Shown here in pieces: positions 53,649-62,247 of a stretch of DNA of 64,000 nt. The notes under the pieces were generated by a model. The model did no database searches. It was not told where the DNA came from and saw only the letters and a program-made list of their open reading frames with translations. The stretch covers positions 1 to 64,000 of the forward strand of contig SIAQ01000010.1 in assembly GCA_009697105.1 (NCBI GenBank). Reading direction: 5' to 3'. This DNA comes from Gemmataceae bacterium. Its GTDB lineage: Bacteria > Planctomycetota > Planctomycetia > Gemmatales > Gemmataceae. How positions within the stretch are numbered: the stretch's first letter is position 1; every line of letters begins with the position of its first letter. A program made the translations under genes and the position numbers.

Positions 53649-54527
53649 CTACCTCCCCCATCGCTTCGTGATGCCCGCATACGCATCAATTCGGCGATCG
53701 CGCAGGAAAGGCCAATTGCGCCGGACGTCCTCGGCTCGTGCGGGATCGCATGTTACGAGTAGGATATCCTCGGTTTCGTGGGTTGCTTTCGACAGGATCA
53801 CGCCGAACGGATCGCTGATGAACGAAGCGCCCCAGAAATCGATCCCGCCGTCGGTTGGCCCCTCATGTCCGATGCGATTGATCGCGGCGACGTACAGCCC
53901 GTTGGCGATGGCGTGCGATCGCTGGATCGTTTCCCAGGCCTGGTGCTGTTGGATGCCGAACTCGGCGCGTTCGCGGGGATGCCAGCCGATCGCCGTCGGA
54001 TAGATCAGCGCCTGCGCACCTTCGAGAGCGGTCAGGCGTGCGCCTTCGGGGTACCACTGGTCCCAGCAGACCAACACGCCGATGCGCGCGAATTTTGTGT
54101 CGAAAGCGTGGAAGCCGAGATCTCCCGGAGTGAAGTAATACTTTTCATAAAACAGCGGATCGTCCGGGATGTGCATCTTTCGATAAACGCCGGCGATCGA
54201 ACCGTCGGCATCGAGTATGACAGCTGTGTTGTGGTACAATCCCGGCGCCCGGCGTTCAAAGAGCGATGCCACGATTACTTTACCCAACGATTTTGCGAGT
54301 TTGCCGAGCCTATCCGTGGTGGGACCGGGAATTGGCTCGGCGAAATCGAAGATCGCGCAATCGGTTTTTTGACAGAAGTAATGTGTCAGGAAAAGTTCGG
54401 GCAGGCAGATGATTTCCGCACCGCGCCGGCTTGCTTCGGAGATACGTTCGACCGCGCGTTCGAGATTGCGCGCGGGTTCGGCCTCGCATTGCATCTGAAC
54501 CAGGCCGAGTGTGAACGGGTTTGGCAT
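53649..54527 (-). CDS. aguB: Carbon-nitrogen hydrolase, N-carbamoylputrescine amidase-like
   Basis: A 292-residue nitrilase-superfamily enzyme with the catalytic triad: Glu44 (LPELFLTHYF), Lys117 (VYRKMHIPDDP) and Cys154 (VLVCWDQWYPE). The segments FYEKYYFTPGD and the extended WDQWYPEGARL match N-carbamoylputrescine amidases of polyamine synthesis, which make putrescine. An agmatine deiminase partner gene is not seen in the window, so the precise substrate is inferred. The first ATG (54527) is used. A family B palindrome lies just upstream (54551-54604). Confidence 0.85.
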   Translation of the reverse strand: MPNPFTLGLVQMQCEAEPARNLERAVERISEASRRGAEIICLPELFLTHYFCQKTDCAIFDFAEPIPGPTTDRLGKLAKSLGKVIVASLFERRAPGLYHNTAVILDADGSIAGVYRKMHIPDDPLFYEKYYFTPGDLGFHAFDTKFARIGVLVCWDQWYPEGARLTALEGAQALIYPTAIGWHPRERAEFGIQQHQAWETIQRSHAIANGLYVAAINRIGHEGPTDGGIDFWGASFISDPFGVILSKATHETEDILLVTCDPARAEDVRRNWPFLRDRRIDAYAGITKRWGR

Positions 54528-54550
54528 GGGTGTCGCTCATCGGAATAATT

Positions 54551-54604
54551 CCGCTTGCGGCGTAGCACTCGCGTCGTATTTTCTGAGCGCTAAGCCGCAA
54601 GCGG
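54551..54604. repeat. Family B palindrome
   Basis: CCGCTTGCGGCGTAGCACTC (54551-54570) and GAGCGCTAAGCCGCAAGCGG (54585-54604) pair with two mismatches. It is 24 bases upstream of the hydrolase start codon, on the leader side of the gene and not its 3' end. Confidence 0.8.
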
Positions 54605-54755
54605 CATACATGTAAAGTTTCTGTTTGTCGACTTCCATAGTTATTCTGCGCAACCATCGCGCATAAAACAACCGAAGCGGGTCAACCTTCATGGAAGATT
54701 GCCCCGCTTCGGTATGCCGTACGAACTGACACTTGAATTCAAGGAGGCCTCACGA

Positions 54756-55331
54756 ATGTCGCAACTTCGTCCCGCTGTTTTTTTGGATCGCGACGGCACG
54801 TTGAATGTCGAGCGCTCGTATATCACGCGCCCAGAGGATCTTGTCCTGCTGCCGGGCGTCGCCGCTGCCGTCTCGCGATTACAGCGTGCTGGGTTCGTGT
54901 GCGTCGTTGTTACGAATCAGGCGGGCGTGGGTCGTGGCTTGATGACACATGCCGATCTCGATCGCGTTCATGCCGAACTGGCCAGGCAACTCGCTCACGA
55001 CAGTGTGACCCTCGACGGCATTTATTTCTGTACGTTTGCGCCGTCCACCAACGATCAGGCTGCCGTCGAACATCCCGAGCGAAAGCCCGCGCCGGGGATG
55101 CTGCTGCGAGCCGCGTGTGAACTGCATCTCGATCTCACGCGGTCGTGGATGATCGGCGACACGCTGCGGGATATTCTCGCCGGGCAGGGCGCTGGTTGCC
55201 GCGAATGCATCCTGGTTCGCACGGGGCACGCTATCGAAGAAGAGGAATTTCATCGCGCCAGTCCCTTCATTTTGCTCGATGACCTATCCGCAGCGGTCGA
55301 TTGGATTCTTGCCAAACACCCACAGGTTTAA
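54756..55331 (+). CDS. HAD-family phosphatase, GmhB/HisB-N type
   Basis: A 191-residue HAD hydrolase with motif I (FLDRDGTLN), motif II (VVTNQAGVGRG) and motif III/IV (KPAPGM, MIGDTLRDI). This is the layout of D-glycero-D-manno-heptose-1,7-bisphosphate 7-phosphatase or histidinol-phosphatase. The Cys/His zinc-ribbon residues normal in E. coli GmhB (CxH...CxC) are largely replaced here (CTFAPSTND), so the substrate remains open. The start at 54756 has AAGGAGG about eight bases upstream, and the upstream in-frame ATG (54699) is less likely. It stands between the hydrolase and tex genes. Confidence 0.85.
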   Translation: MSQLRPAVFLDRDGTLNVERSYITRPEDLVLLPGVAAAVSRLQRAGFVCVVVTNQAGVGRGLMTHADLDRVHAELARQLAHDSVTLDGIYFCTFAPSTNDQAAVEHPERKPAPGMLLRAACELHLDLTRSWMIGDTLRDILAGQGAGCRECILVRTGHAIEEEEFHRASPFILLDDLSAAVDWILAKHPQV

Positions 55332-55531
55332 TGGCAATATTTGTATTCGAACTCCTGTTTAGGAACCTGGGAAATCGCGTTATCGCCATCGTCACGCCGA
55401 ACGAACCAGTTCTTTTGCTGGACATTTCGTCGTTCCCTGGGTAGGCTAACCTCACTGAACCCCTATATCGTCGCACGCGCGTTCTGCGTGCGGGCATTCT
55501 GCGCATTCCCCCGTTTTCTGGGGCCGATCAA

Positions 55532-58500
55532 ATGATGTATGAAGCAAACCCGTTCGAGTGCTCCCGAATTGCTCAAGACCTGCAAGTCCGCAAGGTGCAG
55601 GTCGAGAGCGTCATGGAGTTGTTCAATGAAGGCAACACCGTGCCGTTCATCACCCGTTACCGCAAGGAGCGTACCGGCGGGCTTGACGAGGACGTGATTC
55701 GCCAAATCCAGGCGAGACTTGCCGCGCTAAAGCAGCTTAACGACCGCAAGCATACGATTCTCAAGAGTATCGAGAATCAAGGCAAGCTGACGGACGAACT
55801 GCGCCGCGAGATTACGAACGCCAATACAATTCGTCGGCTCGAAGACTTGTACATGCCGTATAAGCCGAAGAAGAAGAGCCTCGCCACAGCCGCCCGCGAA
55901 AAAGGGTTGGAACCATTGGCCTTGGCGATTTGGCAGAGCGACAATGCGGCGACGAATCTCGACGAGTTGTGCGTCGGCCTCGTCAATCCCGAAAAGCAGC
56001 TGGCCGACGCGGAAACCGTGAAGGCGGGCGTGCAGCATATCATCGCGGAGATGATTAGCGATGCCGCCGAGGTCCGTGCCCAGGTTCGCCGAGCGTTGTG
56101 GAAGATCAGTTCGATATTGTCGAAAAAGAACGAAAAAATGCCCGATGGAAAAGGCATCGAGTACAAGCCATACTTCGAGTTCAAAGAGAGCGTGCAAGAT
56201 ATTCGCATGCATCGGCTGCTGGCGATCAACCGAGGCGACAAAGAGGGTGTGTTAAAGGTCGAACTCGACTTTCCAGCGGAGATTATCGGAGGCGTCGCCG
56301 CCGAGGCGCTGGCGGAAACGCTATTCCGTGCCGCCGGTCATTCATCGGAACCACCGGTCGCAACGCCGGCGCCGTCGGGTGACGCGCCGCCGTTAGTCGA
56401 GACGCTTAAGCCCGAGCCGAAACCGGCGCTGACGGGCGATCCGTTGTATCACGGGCATCCGTTCCTGTCACCGCATATCGCATTCCTGACGACCTGTCTG
56501 CATGACGCACTGGACCGGTTGCTGCTGCCATCGCTGGAACGTGAAATTCGCGGCGAATTGACGGATGAAGCCGAGATTCACGCCGTGAAGGTATTCGCGC
56601 ACAACATTCGCGGTCTATTATTGCAGCCGCCGCTCATCGGGAAGCGCGTCTTGGCAGTCGATCCCGGTTTCCGAACTGGATGCAAATTGGCGGCGCTCGA
56701 CGAATTCGGCAACCTGCTCGAACATGCCGTGATCTATCCGCACGGCGGCGGACCCGGTGGCGCACGGCGCGGTAAGGACCGCGAAAGAGACAAGAAGCCG
56801 GCCGAGCAGCTGGCCGTCCCTGTGGAAGCGGCACTATCCGTTGCACCAGTAGACGCGGCGCCCATTGCAGCAACGAGTGACGCAGTGGCGCCGCCGACAG
56901 AACCGTCGCCAGATGCATCCGAACCATCGGTCGCGCAGATCACGGACGTTGTCGTTGTCGAAACGCCAGTCGCGGCGCCAGCAATACCCCAGCCGCCCCC
57001 AGTCGATCGGCGCCTTGAGGCCAAGGAACAAATCGTCGACCTCGTCGGCAGGCACAACCTCAACGTCATCGCGATCGGCAACGGGACCGCCTGCCGCGAG
57101 ACCGAGGAAGTCATCGCCGAGGTCATCGCCGAGCGTTTGGCCGAGCTGGCCTACGTCATCATCTCCGAGGCCGGCGCGAGCGTCTATTCGGTCAGCCCGT
57201 TGGCGAAGGAAGAGTTTGCAAATCTCGATGCCACGCTGCGGAGTGCGGCGTCGATTGGCCGACGGTTGCAAGACCCGCTCAGTGAACTCGTCAAGATCGA
57301 TCCGCAGAGCCTGGGTGTTGGCCTTTATCAGCACGACATGGGCCGCAAGGAATTGAAGGAATCGCTGGAGGCCGTCGTCGAATCGTGCGTGAACCAAGTC
57401 GGTGTGGACCTAAACACAGCCAGCGTTCCTTTGCTGCGGTACGTGTCCGGTCTAAACCAAATGGTAGCGCGAGAGATCGTCGAGACGCGGAAGAACCAAG
57501 GCCCATTCACGACGCGCGATCAGCTCATGCACGTGACCGGTATGGGCCCGACGCGGTTTACGCAATGTGCCGGCTTCCTGAAAATCCCAACCGCCCCGAA
57601 CCCGCTCGATCGCACCTGGATCCACCCGGAGAGCTATTCGCATGCCGAGCGCATCCTGAGCGAACTGGGCTACACTCTTGCTGTGCTCGACGACAAAGCT
57701 CAGCACGAAGAATTACGTACGAAGGCAAAGTCGGCCAATGTCGTCGAACTGGCGAAGAAGCTGGAAATGGGCGAGCCGACCGTGGCGGATATTCTCGATT
57801 CACTCGTCCGCCCGGGCCGTGATCCGCGTGAAGACCTGCCGGCGCCGATTTTCAAGAAGGGCATTCTGAAACTCGATGACTTGCAGCAAGGCATGGAACT
57901 CAAAGGCACGGTGCTGAACGTCGTCGATTTCGGCGCGTTCGTGGATGTTGGCCTAAAAGAAAGCGGCCTGGTACACATCAGTCAGCTGGCGAACAAGTAC
58001 GTCAAGAGTCCGTATGAGGTGGTATCGGTCAATGATGTCGTGACGGTATGGGTGCTCAAAATCGACAAGGACAACAATCACGTCTCGCTGACGATGATCG
58101 CGCCGGGAACCGAACGCAAGCCGATGGAACGCGGACAACGTCCCCAGCGCCGAGAGGATGAGCCGCAACGCCAGCCCGATCAAGTCCGCCGTCCGCCTCA
58201 GGGCCAAGGCGGTCCGCCGCGTGATCGGCCGCAGGGTCAAGACCAAGGACAGGGTCAAGGTCGTGATTCGGGTCCACGCCGTGACGACCGACGTCCGCCA
58301 CGTGGTCGCAGCGGCCCGCCGGGTCAACGCCGGGACGACCGCCCATCTGCGGCGCGAGCACCAGAGCAGCCCGCCGCGCCACCCATGCCGCCACCCCCGC
58401 CGCCGAAACCGCGCCGGGAACCGCCCAAGGCGAAACTGACGCAGGCGGCCATCGAAGGCAAGGCTCCGTTGCGTTCGCTCGGCGAGTTGGCCGCGTTCTT

Positions 58501-58567
58501 CGCCGCCAAGGAGAACAAAGACAAACCGCCAGAGAACAAACCGGAGACGCCGCCTGCGGGATCGTGA
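55532..58567 (+). CDS. tex: Tex-family RNA-binding transcription factor, enlarged
   Basis: A 1011-residue Tex protein. It has the N-terminal Tex helical region (NTVPFITRYRKERTGGLDEDVIRQI), a YqgF/RNase-H-like domain (AVDPGFRTGCKLAALDEFG and IAIGNGTACRETEEV), the helix-hairpin-helix region (GVDLNTASVPLLRYVSG, MGPTRFTQCAGFLKI) and an S1 domain (GMELKGTVLNVVDFGAFVDVGLKESGLVHISQL). Usual Tex proteins are about 770 residues. This one has an Ala/Pro-rich insertion of about 85 residues inside the YqgF domain (56745-57000), a short one before it (56340-56445), and a Gln/Gly/Arg/Pro-rich tail of about 150 residues. Tex binds RNA and affects transcription. The start is one of two adjacent ATGs. Confidence 0.95.
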   Translation: MMYEANPFECSRIAQDLQVRKVQVESVMELFNEGNTVPFITRYRKERTGGLDEDVIRQIQARLAALKQLNDRKHTILKSIENQGKLTDELRREITNANTIRRLEDLYMPYKPKKKSLATAAREKGLEPLALAIWQSDNAATNLDELCVGLVNPEKQLADAETVKAGVQHIIAEMISDAAEVRAQVRRALWKISSILSKKNEKMPDGKGIEYKPYFEFKESVQDIRMHRLLAINRGDKEGVLKVELDFPAEIIGGVAAEALAETLFRAAGHSSEPPVATPAPSGDAPPLVETLKPEPKPALTGDPLYHGHPFLSPHIAFLTTCLHDALDRLLLPSLEREIRGELTDEAEIHAVKVFAHNIRGLLLQPPLIGKRVLAVDPGFRTGCKLAALDEFGNLLEHAVIYPHGGGPGGARRGKDRERDKKPAEQLAVPVEAALSVAPVDAAPIAATSDAVAPPTEPSPDASEPSVAQITDVVVVETPVAAPAIPQPPPVDRRLEAKEQIVDLVGRHNLNVIAIGNGTACRETEEVIAEVIAERLAELAYVIISEAGASVYSVSPLAKEEFANLDATLRSAASIGRRLQDPLSELVKIDPQSLGVGLYQHDMGRKELKESLEAVVESCVNQVGVDLNTASVPLLRYVSGLNQMVAREIVETRKNQGPFTTRDQLMHVTGMGPTRFTQCAGFLKIPTAPNPLDRTWIHPESYSHAERILSELGYTLAVLDDKAQHEELRTKAKSANVVELAKKLEMGEPTVADILDSLVRPGRDPREDLPAPIFKKGILKLDDLQQGMELKGTVLNVVDFGAFVDVGLKESGLVHISQLANKYVKSPYEVVSVNDVVTVWVLKIDKDNNHVSLTMIAPGTERKPMERGQRPQRREDEPQRQPDQVRRPPQGQGGPPRDRPQGQDQGQGQGRDSGPRRDDRRPPRGRSGPPGQRRDDRPSAARAPEQPAAPPMPPPPPPKPRREPPKAKLTQAAIEGKAPLRSLGELAAFFAAKENKDKPPENKPETPPAGS

Positions 58568-58585
58568 GAGTTGCCGTTTAAAAAT

Positions 58586-58649
58586 GTTTTCCGCATGCGG
58601 CTTAGCGCTTGCTCGGGCTATCCTGAGCGCTAAGCCGCAAGCGGAAAAC
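58586..58649. repeat. Family B palindrome after tex
   Basis: GTTTTCCGCATGCGGCTTAG (58586-58605) pairs with its complement ending at 58649, an arm of about 24 bases with one mismatch. It is 19 bases after the tex stop and 19 bases before the stop of the convergent lipoprotein gene. Confidence 0.8.
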
Positions 58650-58667
58650 ACGAATTCTGCTGATCGC

Positions 58668-59093
58668 CTAGTCCACAAGTCCAATATCAAAGTTCGTTTT
58701 GCCGCTCGTAATATTCACCTTCAGTCCTGACGTATCGACAATGTTGTACTTTACTGGTATCAAGGACTTCGGCGGCGCGAACAACTCGGGGCTGGGATTC
58801 TTTCCAGCCGTTTCGTATTCTTTCCGGATTTCCGCAGGTGATTTGTAGTCCTTCGTCACCTGAAGGACGGTGACAAGCGTTTCGCCAATTGGAACATCCT
58901 TTGCCTCATACTTTCCGGATTCGTCGATGGAGCCGTTGACGGGTACGCCGTCAACACCATGAAGAACGACGATACCATGAGTCAGATTCTTACCCTTGTA
59001 CGTCACCGAGCCAGACACAGTGCTACGCTTCGCGCCACAGCCTGTGGAAGACAGAACCACGATTGCCGAGAAAGCGAGAAGTCGGACAAGCAT
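58668..59093 (-). CDS. Lipoprotein with carboxypeptidase-regulatory-like fold (third copy)
   Basis: A 141-residue lipoprotein. The start at 59093 has AGGGG about eight bases upstream, and a longer start at 59147 is not supported. The signal peptide ends STGCGAK, so the Cys is expected to be lipidated. The mature part has VSGSVTYKGKNLTHGIVVLHG and VPIGETLVTVLQVTKDY, the same beta-sandwich pattern as the lipoproteins at 3840 and 19457, but more diverged (KYNIVDTSGLKVNIT at the end). The DUF1559 gene lies upstream on the same strand, in the order seen at 4-5 kb. Confidence 0.78.
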   Translation of the reverse strand: MLVRLLAFSAIVVLSSTGCGAKRSTVSGSVTYKGKNLTHGIVVLHGVDGVPVNGSIDESGKYEAKDVPIGETLVTVLQVTKDYKSPAEIRKEYETAGKNPSPELFAPPKSLIPVKYNIVDTSGLKVNITSGKTNFDIGLVD

Positions 59094-59316
59094 CGAGATG
59101 CCCCTGAGGTAGTCAAGAAATCGAAGTAACGCGAAGATATACTGCACGTGGCCTGATTTGGCACAAAGTAGGACGGATCTCCAGTGCCGTCCTGACTCAG
59201 CCCGTTCGCCCGAAGGACGGTGCCCTGGAGAGCCATACTACACGGCACCATTCCCGCCCGCTCGAAGGTTAGCAGGGCGGGCGATGAAAATGGCGATCAA
59301 GAACGATGAATTGCCA

Positions 59317-60174
59317 TCACGGCAGTTCGATCGATTCGGCGCCGTTCCGCGATGCGAGCGCCTCGATGACTGAAATGGTGGGATTTCCGGGAATCGATGC
59401 GGTTCCGATGCCATAACCAACGAAACGAACCGTTCCGTCGCCCATCGTTACATGCACGCCGCCGCTATGCTCGCTGAAAAGTGAATTGAACGCGCATTCA
59501 TCCATCGCCGATTTATAGCCTGTGATGACTGCCGGATTGGTGCAGGCTCCATTGATACTGGCGGAATACGTAAGATAGGTGCTCTTGACGTAGGTATTCC
59601 GGTCCATCGTATAATCGCCGTCCCACCAACCCCACGTCGTGCCCGCAGCCGGATAGCGCTCGCCAAGCAAGATGGTGTTGCTCGTGCCGTCGGTCACATT
59701 TACCATTTTCACTGGTGGATCTGTAACGATCAGAATACCGTCATTTTTCGGATTGGCCGAGCCCATGATACCCGCATACCAAGACAACGCAAAAGCTCCA
59801 TTAGTAAGTGCGCCGCCACGCGAATCCGTGGGACATCGCAGAACGGCAAGCGGCTGCGTACTCGGCACGTTCGGAAGCTGGTCGATGTGCGGCAGAATGG
59901 AACGAACCCACCCGCCGGTCTGGTACTTGGCAGTGGTTGGCGTGTGAATTTGCCAATTAGCAGTCTGGTTGAGTGGAAATCGCTTATTGGCATCGTGAAA
60001 ACCGTGTACCCCCAAGCCAAGTTGCTTGAGGTTATTGGCACATTGCGTACGCGATGCCGCCTCGCGCACCTTTTGCACCGCCGGCACGAGCATGCTGATG
60101 AGAATGGCAATAATCGCGATCACCACCAGCAACTCGATCAGCGTGAAGCCGATCCGCTTTTTAAATGGCATCAT
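59317..60174 (-). CDS. DUF1559 pseudopilin-like protein (third copy)
   Basis: A 285-residue protein with a prepilin-type signal ([20 protein letters not shown]) and the DUF1559 signature [20 protein letters not shown]. The H-x9-DG motif is [18 protein letters not shown]. The start at 60174 has GGAGG a few bases upstream, and a second Met directly follows. A long in-frame upstream extension to 60327 is not real. It precedes the lipoprotein gene by about 220 bases, further apart than the other two pairs. Confidence 0.9.
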   Translation of the reverse strand: MMPFKKRIGFTLIELLVVIAIIAILISMLVPAVQKVREAASRTQCANNLKQLGLGVHGFHDANKRFPLNQTANWQIHTPTTAKYQTGGWVRSILPHIDQLPNVPSTQPLAVLRCPTDSRGGALTNGAFALSWYAGIMGSANPKNDGILIVTDPPVKMVNVTDGTSNTILLGERYPAAGTTWGWWDGDYTMDRNTYVKSTYLTYSASINGACTNPAVITGYKSAMDECAFNSLFSEHSGGVHVTMGDGTVRFVGYGIGTASIPGNPTISVIEALASRNGAESIELP

Positions 60175-60631
60175 TAAACCTCCAACGAATAAGAAATGAA
60201 CGGAATAATAACTCAACAGCACGAAGCGTGCCAAATGGACAACCTGGCCAATTTCTGGCAACAGGGCCAACGAAACATCAAAATTATCGCAAAAAGAAAA
60301 CTCAACTGGATCAGCCGAACGCCTCAAGAATTAGCAATCGCTGCCCAAGAACTTAACCACATCAAATGCACTATCAGCACGAAATGCTCATCAAAAACAA
60401 ATATATTGCATTTTTTTAGTCAACTCCCCTGCCAAACGCAAGGATAAAAAGAAAAAAGGGGGAAATCGTACGATTCAACGCCAAGAATTGCGATCGTCGA
60501 GGCTGCGTCGAACCACTTTCTCTTGGTTGCGATAAGCTCCGGTTTTGCCGAACCTACCCTTGATTCGTCTGCCACCTTCCGTTATCACCGCAGCCGGTTT
60601 ACTGTCGATCATTGCGCACACGAGGCATCGC
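60175..60631. other. AT-rich divergent intergenic region
   Basis: This 450-base region separates the minus-strand DUF1559 gene from the plus-strand hydrolase gene. Bases 60180-60450 are clearly more AT-rich than the neighbourhood (for example ACAAATATATTGCATTTTTT near 60396), which fits a double promoter region. No clear gene or repeat is seen. A frame beginning at 60545 runs into the hydrolase gene but lacks a ribosome binding site. Confidence 0.45.
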
Positions 60632-61903
60632 GTGAAGCCGGGCGTTCGCTATTTACTGCTGATCCTTCTCTCGACAACGGGTTGTCACCGCTATCTGGTG
60701 GCGACACCGAACATGCTCCTCGACCAGGACGCGCGGCAAGCATTTGCGAACTGTGCGAAAGACAGTCAAGGCTCGGACGTGCCCGTGCTCTACGCCACCG
60801 ATCGCGCCGACGATGGCGAGAGCAAAGATCGGCCCACCTATGGCTACAAGCGCTCTACTTCGCTGGCATTCGGGGTAGCCCAGGTTCGCCTGAATCCCCA
60901 TCCCAGCTGGGACGAATTGATCGAAGCGAGCACGCGGTCCAAGCGAGCTCGTGAATTTGAGCTTCGCCTTGCCGACACCAAGGAACTCGGACGGATCGTG
61001 CCGCTCATGGAGAATGCGGAGATCGCCCCCAAGGGGACGGACATTACCCGTGCGATGGCGGAACGGATTGTCGCGCATCGCAGCGAATTTCATGAACTGT
61101 TGCAAAATCGGCTCGCGCAGACCAGTCAAAAAGACGTGTATATCTTCGTGCACGGGTTCAACAATTCATTCGAGGATGCCGTCTTTCGCGCCGCCGAGGT
61201 TTGGCATTTCATGGGGCGCGTCGGCGTGCCAATCGCCTACACTTGGCCTGCGGGCTTGGGCGGCATCCGCGGTTATGCCTACGATCGCGAATCGGGCGAG
61301 TTCACCGTCACGCACCTGCGGCGATTTCTCAAAATGGTAGCCGATTGCCCTGAGGTCGAGCGCGTACATATCATCGCACACAGCCGCGGGACCGATATCG
61401 CCATTTCGGCGTTGCGCGAACTGAATCTGAGCTGCCGGGCGGCCGGCGTGTCGACGCAACAACGGCTCAAACTCGAGAACCTGATCCTCGCCGCCCCGGA
61501 TGTAGACGAGGAAGTATTTATGCAACGCTTTGTCGGCGAGCATCTGCTCCGGGTCGCAAAACGCACGACGATCTATGCGTCCGAACACGATCGCGCCATC
61601 GAGCTGAGCGATTTGGTGTTCGCCAGTCGGCGTCGGCTTGGCGTGCTCGCTTCCAAAGACTTCAGCCCGAAGATGAAGCAGGCGCTCGCGAAGTTGCCGA
61701 ACGTGCAGTTCATCGAGTGCAAGCTATCGGGCCTATCGACGACGCACAATTACGTGTTCACGCACCCGGCGGCACTTTCGGATATGATCTTGGTGCTGCG
61801 CGATCGTCGTGATCCCGGTGCTGCCAATGGCCGCCCGCTGCGTCAACCGGCCGAAGGTGTGTGGGAACTAACGGATGACTACTTCGTCCGCAAGTCGCCG
61901 TGA
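60632..61903 (+). CDS. DUF900-family alpha/beta hydrolase lipoprotein
   Basis: A 423-residue protein with a lipoprotein signal (YLLLILLSTTGC) followed by an alpha/beta-hydrolase domain of the DUF900 type. The nucleophile elbow is AHSRGT (Ser251), and the oxyanion-hole strand is YIFVHGFNNSFEDAVFRAA with the typical AYTWPAGL. The start is GTG 60632, with GAGG six bases upstream. An upstream ATG (60545) would place the signal internally. The N-terminal VPVLYATDRADD is another DUF900 feature. Members are putative esterases or lipases of unknown substrate. The gene stands alone, followed by a family E hairpin. Confidence 0.85.
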   Translation: MKPGVRYLLLILLSTTGCHRYLVATPNMLLDQDARQAFANCAKDSQGSDVPVLYATDRADDGESKDRPTYGYKRSTSLAFGVAQVRLNPHPSWDELIEASTRSKRAREFELRLADTKELGRIVPLMENAEIAPKGTDITRAMAERIVAHRSEFHELLQNRLAQTSQKDVYIFVHGFNNSFEDAVFRAAEVWHFMGRVGVPIAYTWPAGLGGIRGYAYDRESGEFTVTHLRRFLKMVADCPEVERVHIIAHSRGTDIAISALRELNLSCRAAGVSTQQRLKLENLILAAPDVDEEVFMQRFVGEHLLRVAKRTTIYASEHDRAIELSDLVFASRRRLGVLASKDFSPKMKQALAKLPNVQFIECKLSGLSTTHNYVFTHPAALSDMILVLRDRRDPGAANGRPLRQPAEGVWELTDDYFVRKSP

Positions 61904-61920
61904 GGTATTTTCTTTTCTGT

Positions 61921-61950
61921 ATATAGCCCGCCAGATATAGCGGGCTATAT
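61921..61950 (+). terminator. Short family E hairpin after the DUF900 gene
   Basis: ATATAGCCCGC (61921-61931) and GCGGGCTATAT (61940-61950) form an 11-base stem with an 8-base loop, 17 bases after the stop. It is a shortened form of the palindrome at 42572-42634. Confidence 0.7.
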
Positions 61951-62180
61951 TCCAGCTACCCGTTGCGTCTAGCAGCATTGCTGTGATATGGCGGCGGATA
62001 TGAACATGCGTCCATATGTCATTGGCCGTGCCATCGACACGAATAATAAAAATACTCGCGCAAGTTCCCTTGGGCGGTGCGTTCTAATTACGTCCAACGG
62101 GCGGAAGCATCGATTCCTCCCGCTTTCCTCGGCGTTTTCCCAAAGACGCCGACCTACACTCGGCACCAACTCTTCCCTTA

Positions 62181-62223
62181 AGAAGACGCCTGGGGGCGTT
62201 CCCCAGGCGTGCTTCTTTTTTTT
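62181..62223 (+). terminator. Strong intrinsic terminator not near a plus-strand gene end
   Basis: GAAGACGCCTGGGG (62182-62195) pairs with CCCCAGGCGTGCTTC (62201-62215), followed by eight T residues. The nearest plus-strand gene ends 280 bases upstream, after its own hairpin, and a UvrA-like gene ends convergently 25 bases beyond. It either backs up the DUF900 gene or ends an unannotated plus-strand RNA. Confidence 0.8.
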
Positions 62224-62247
62224 CGCCGTATTTCTTGCATGCCCGGC

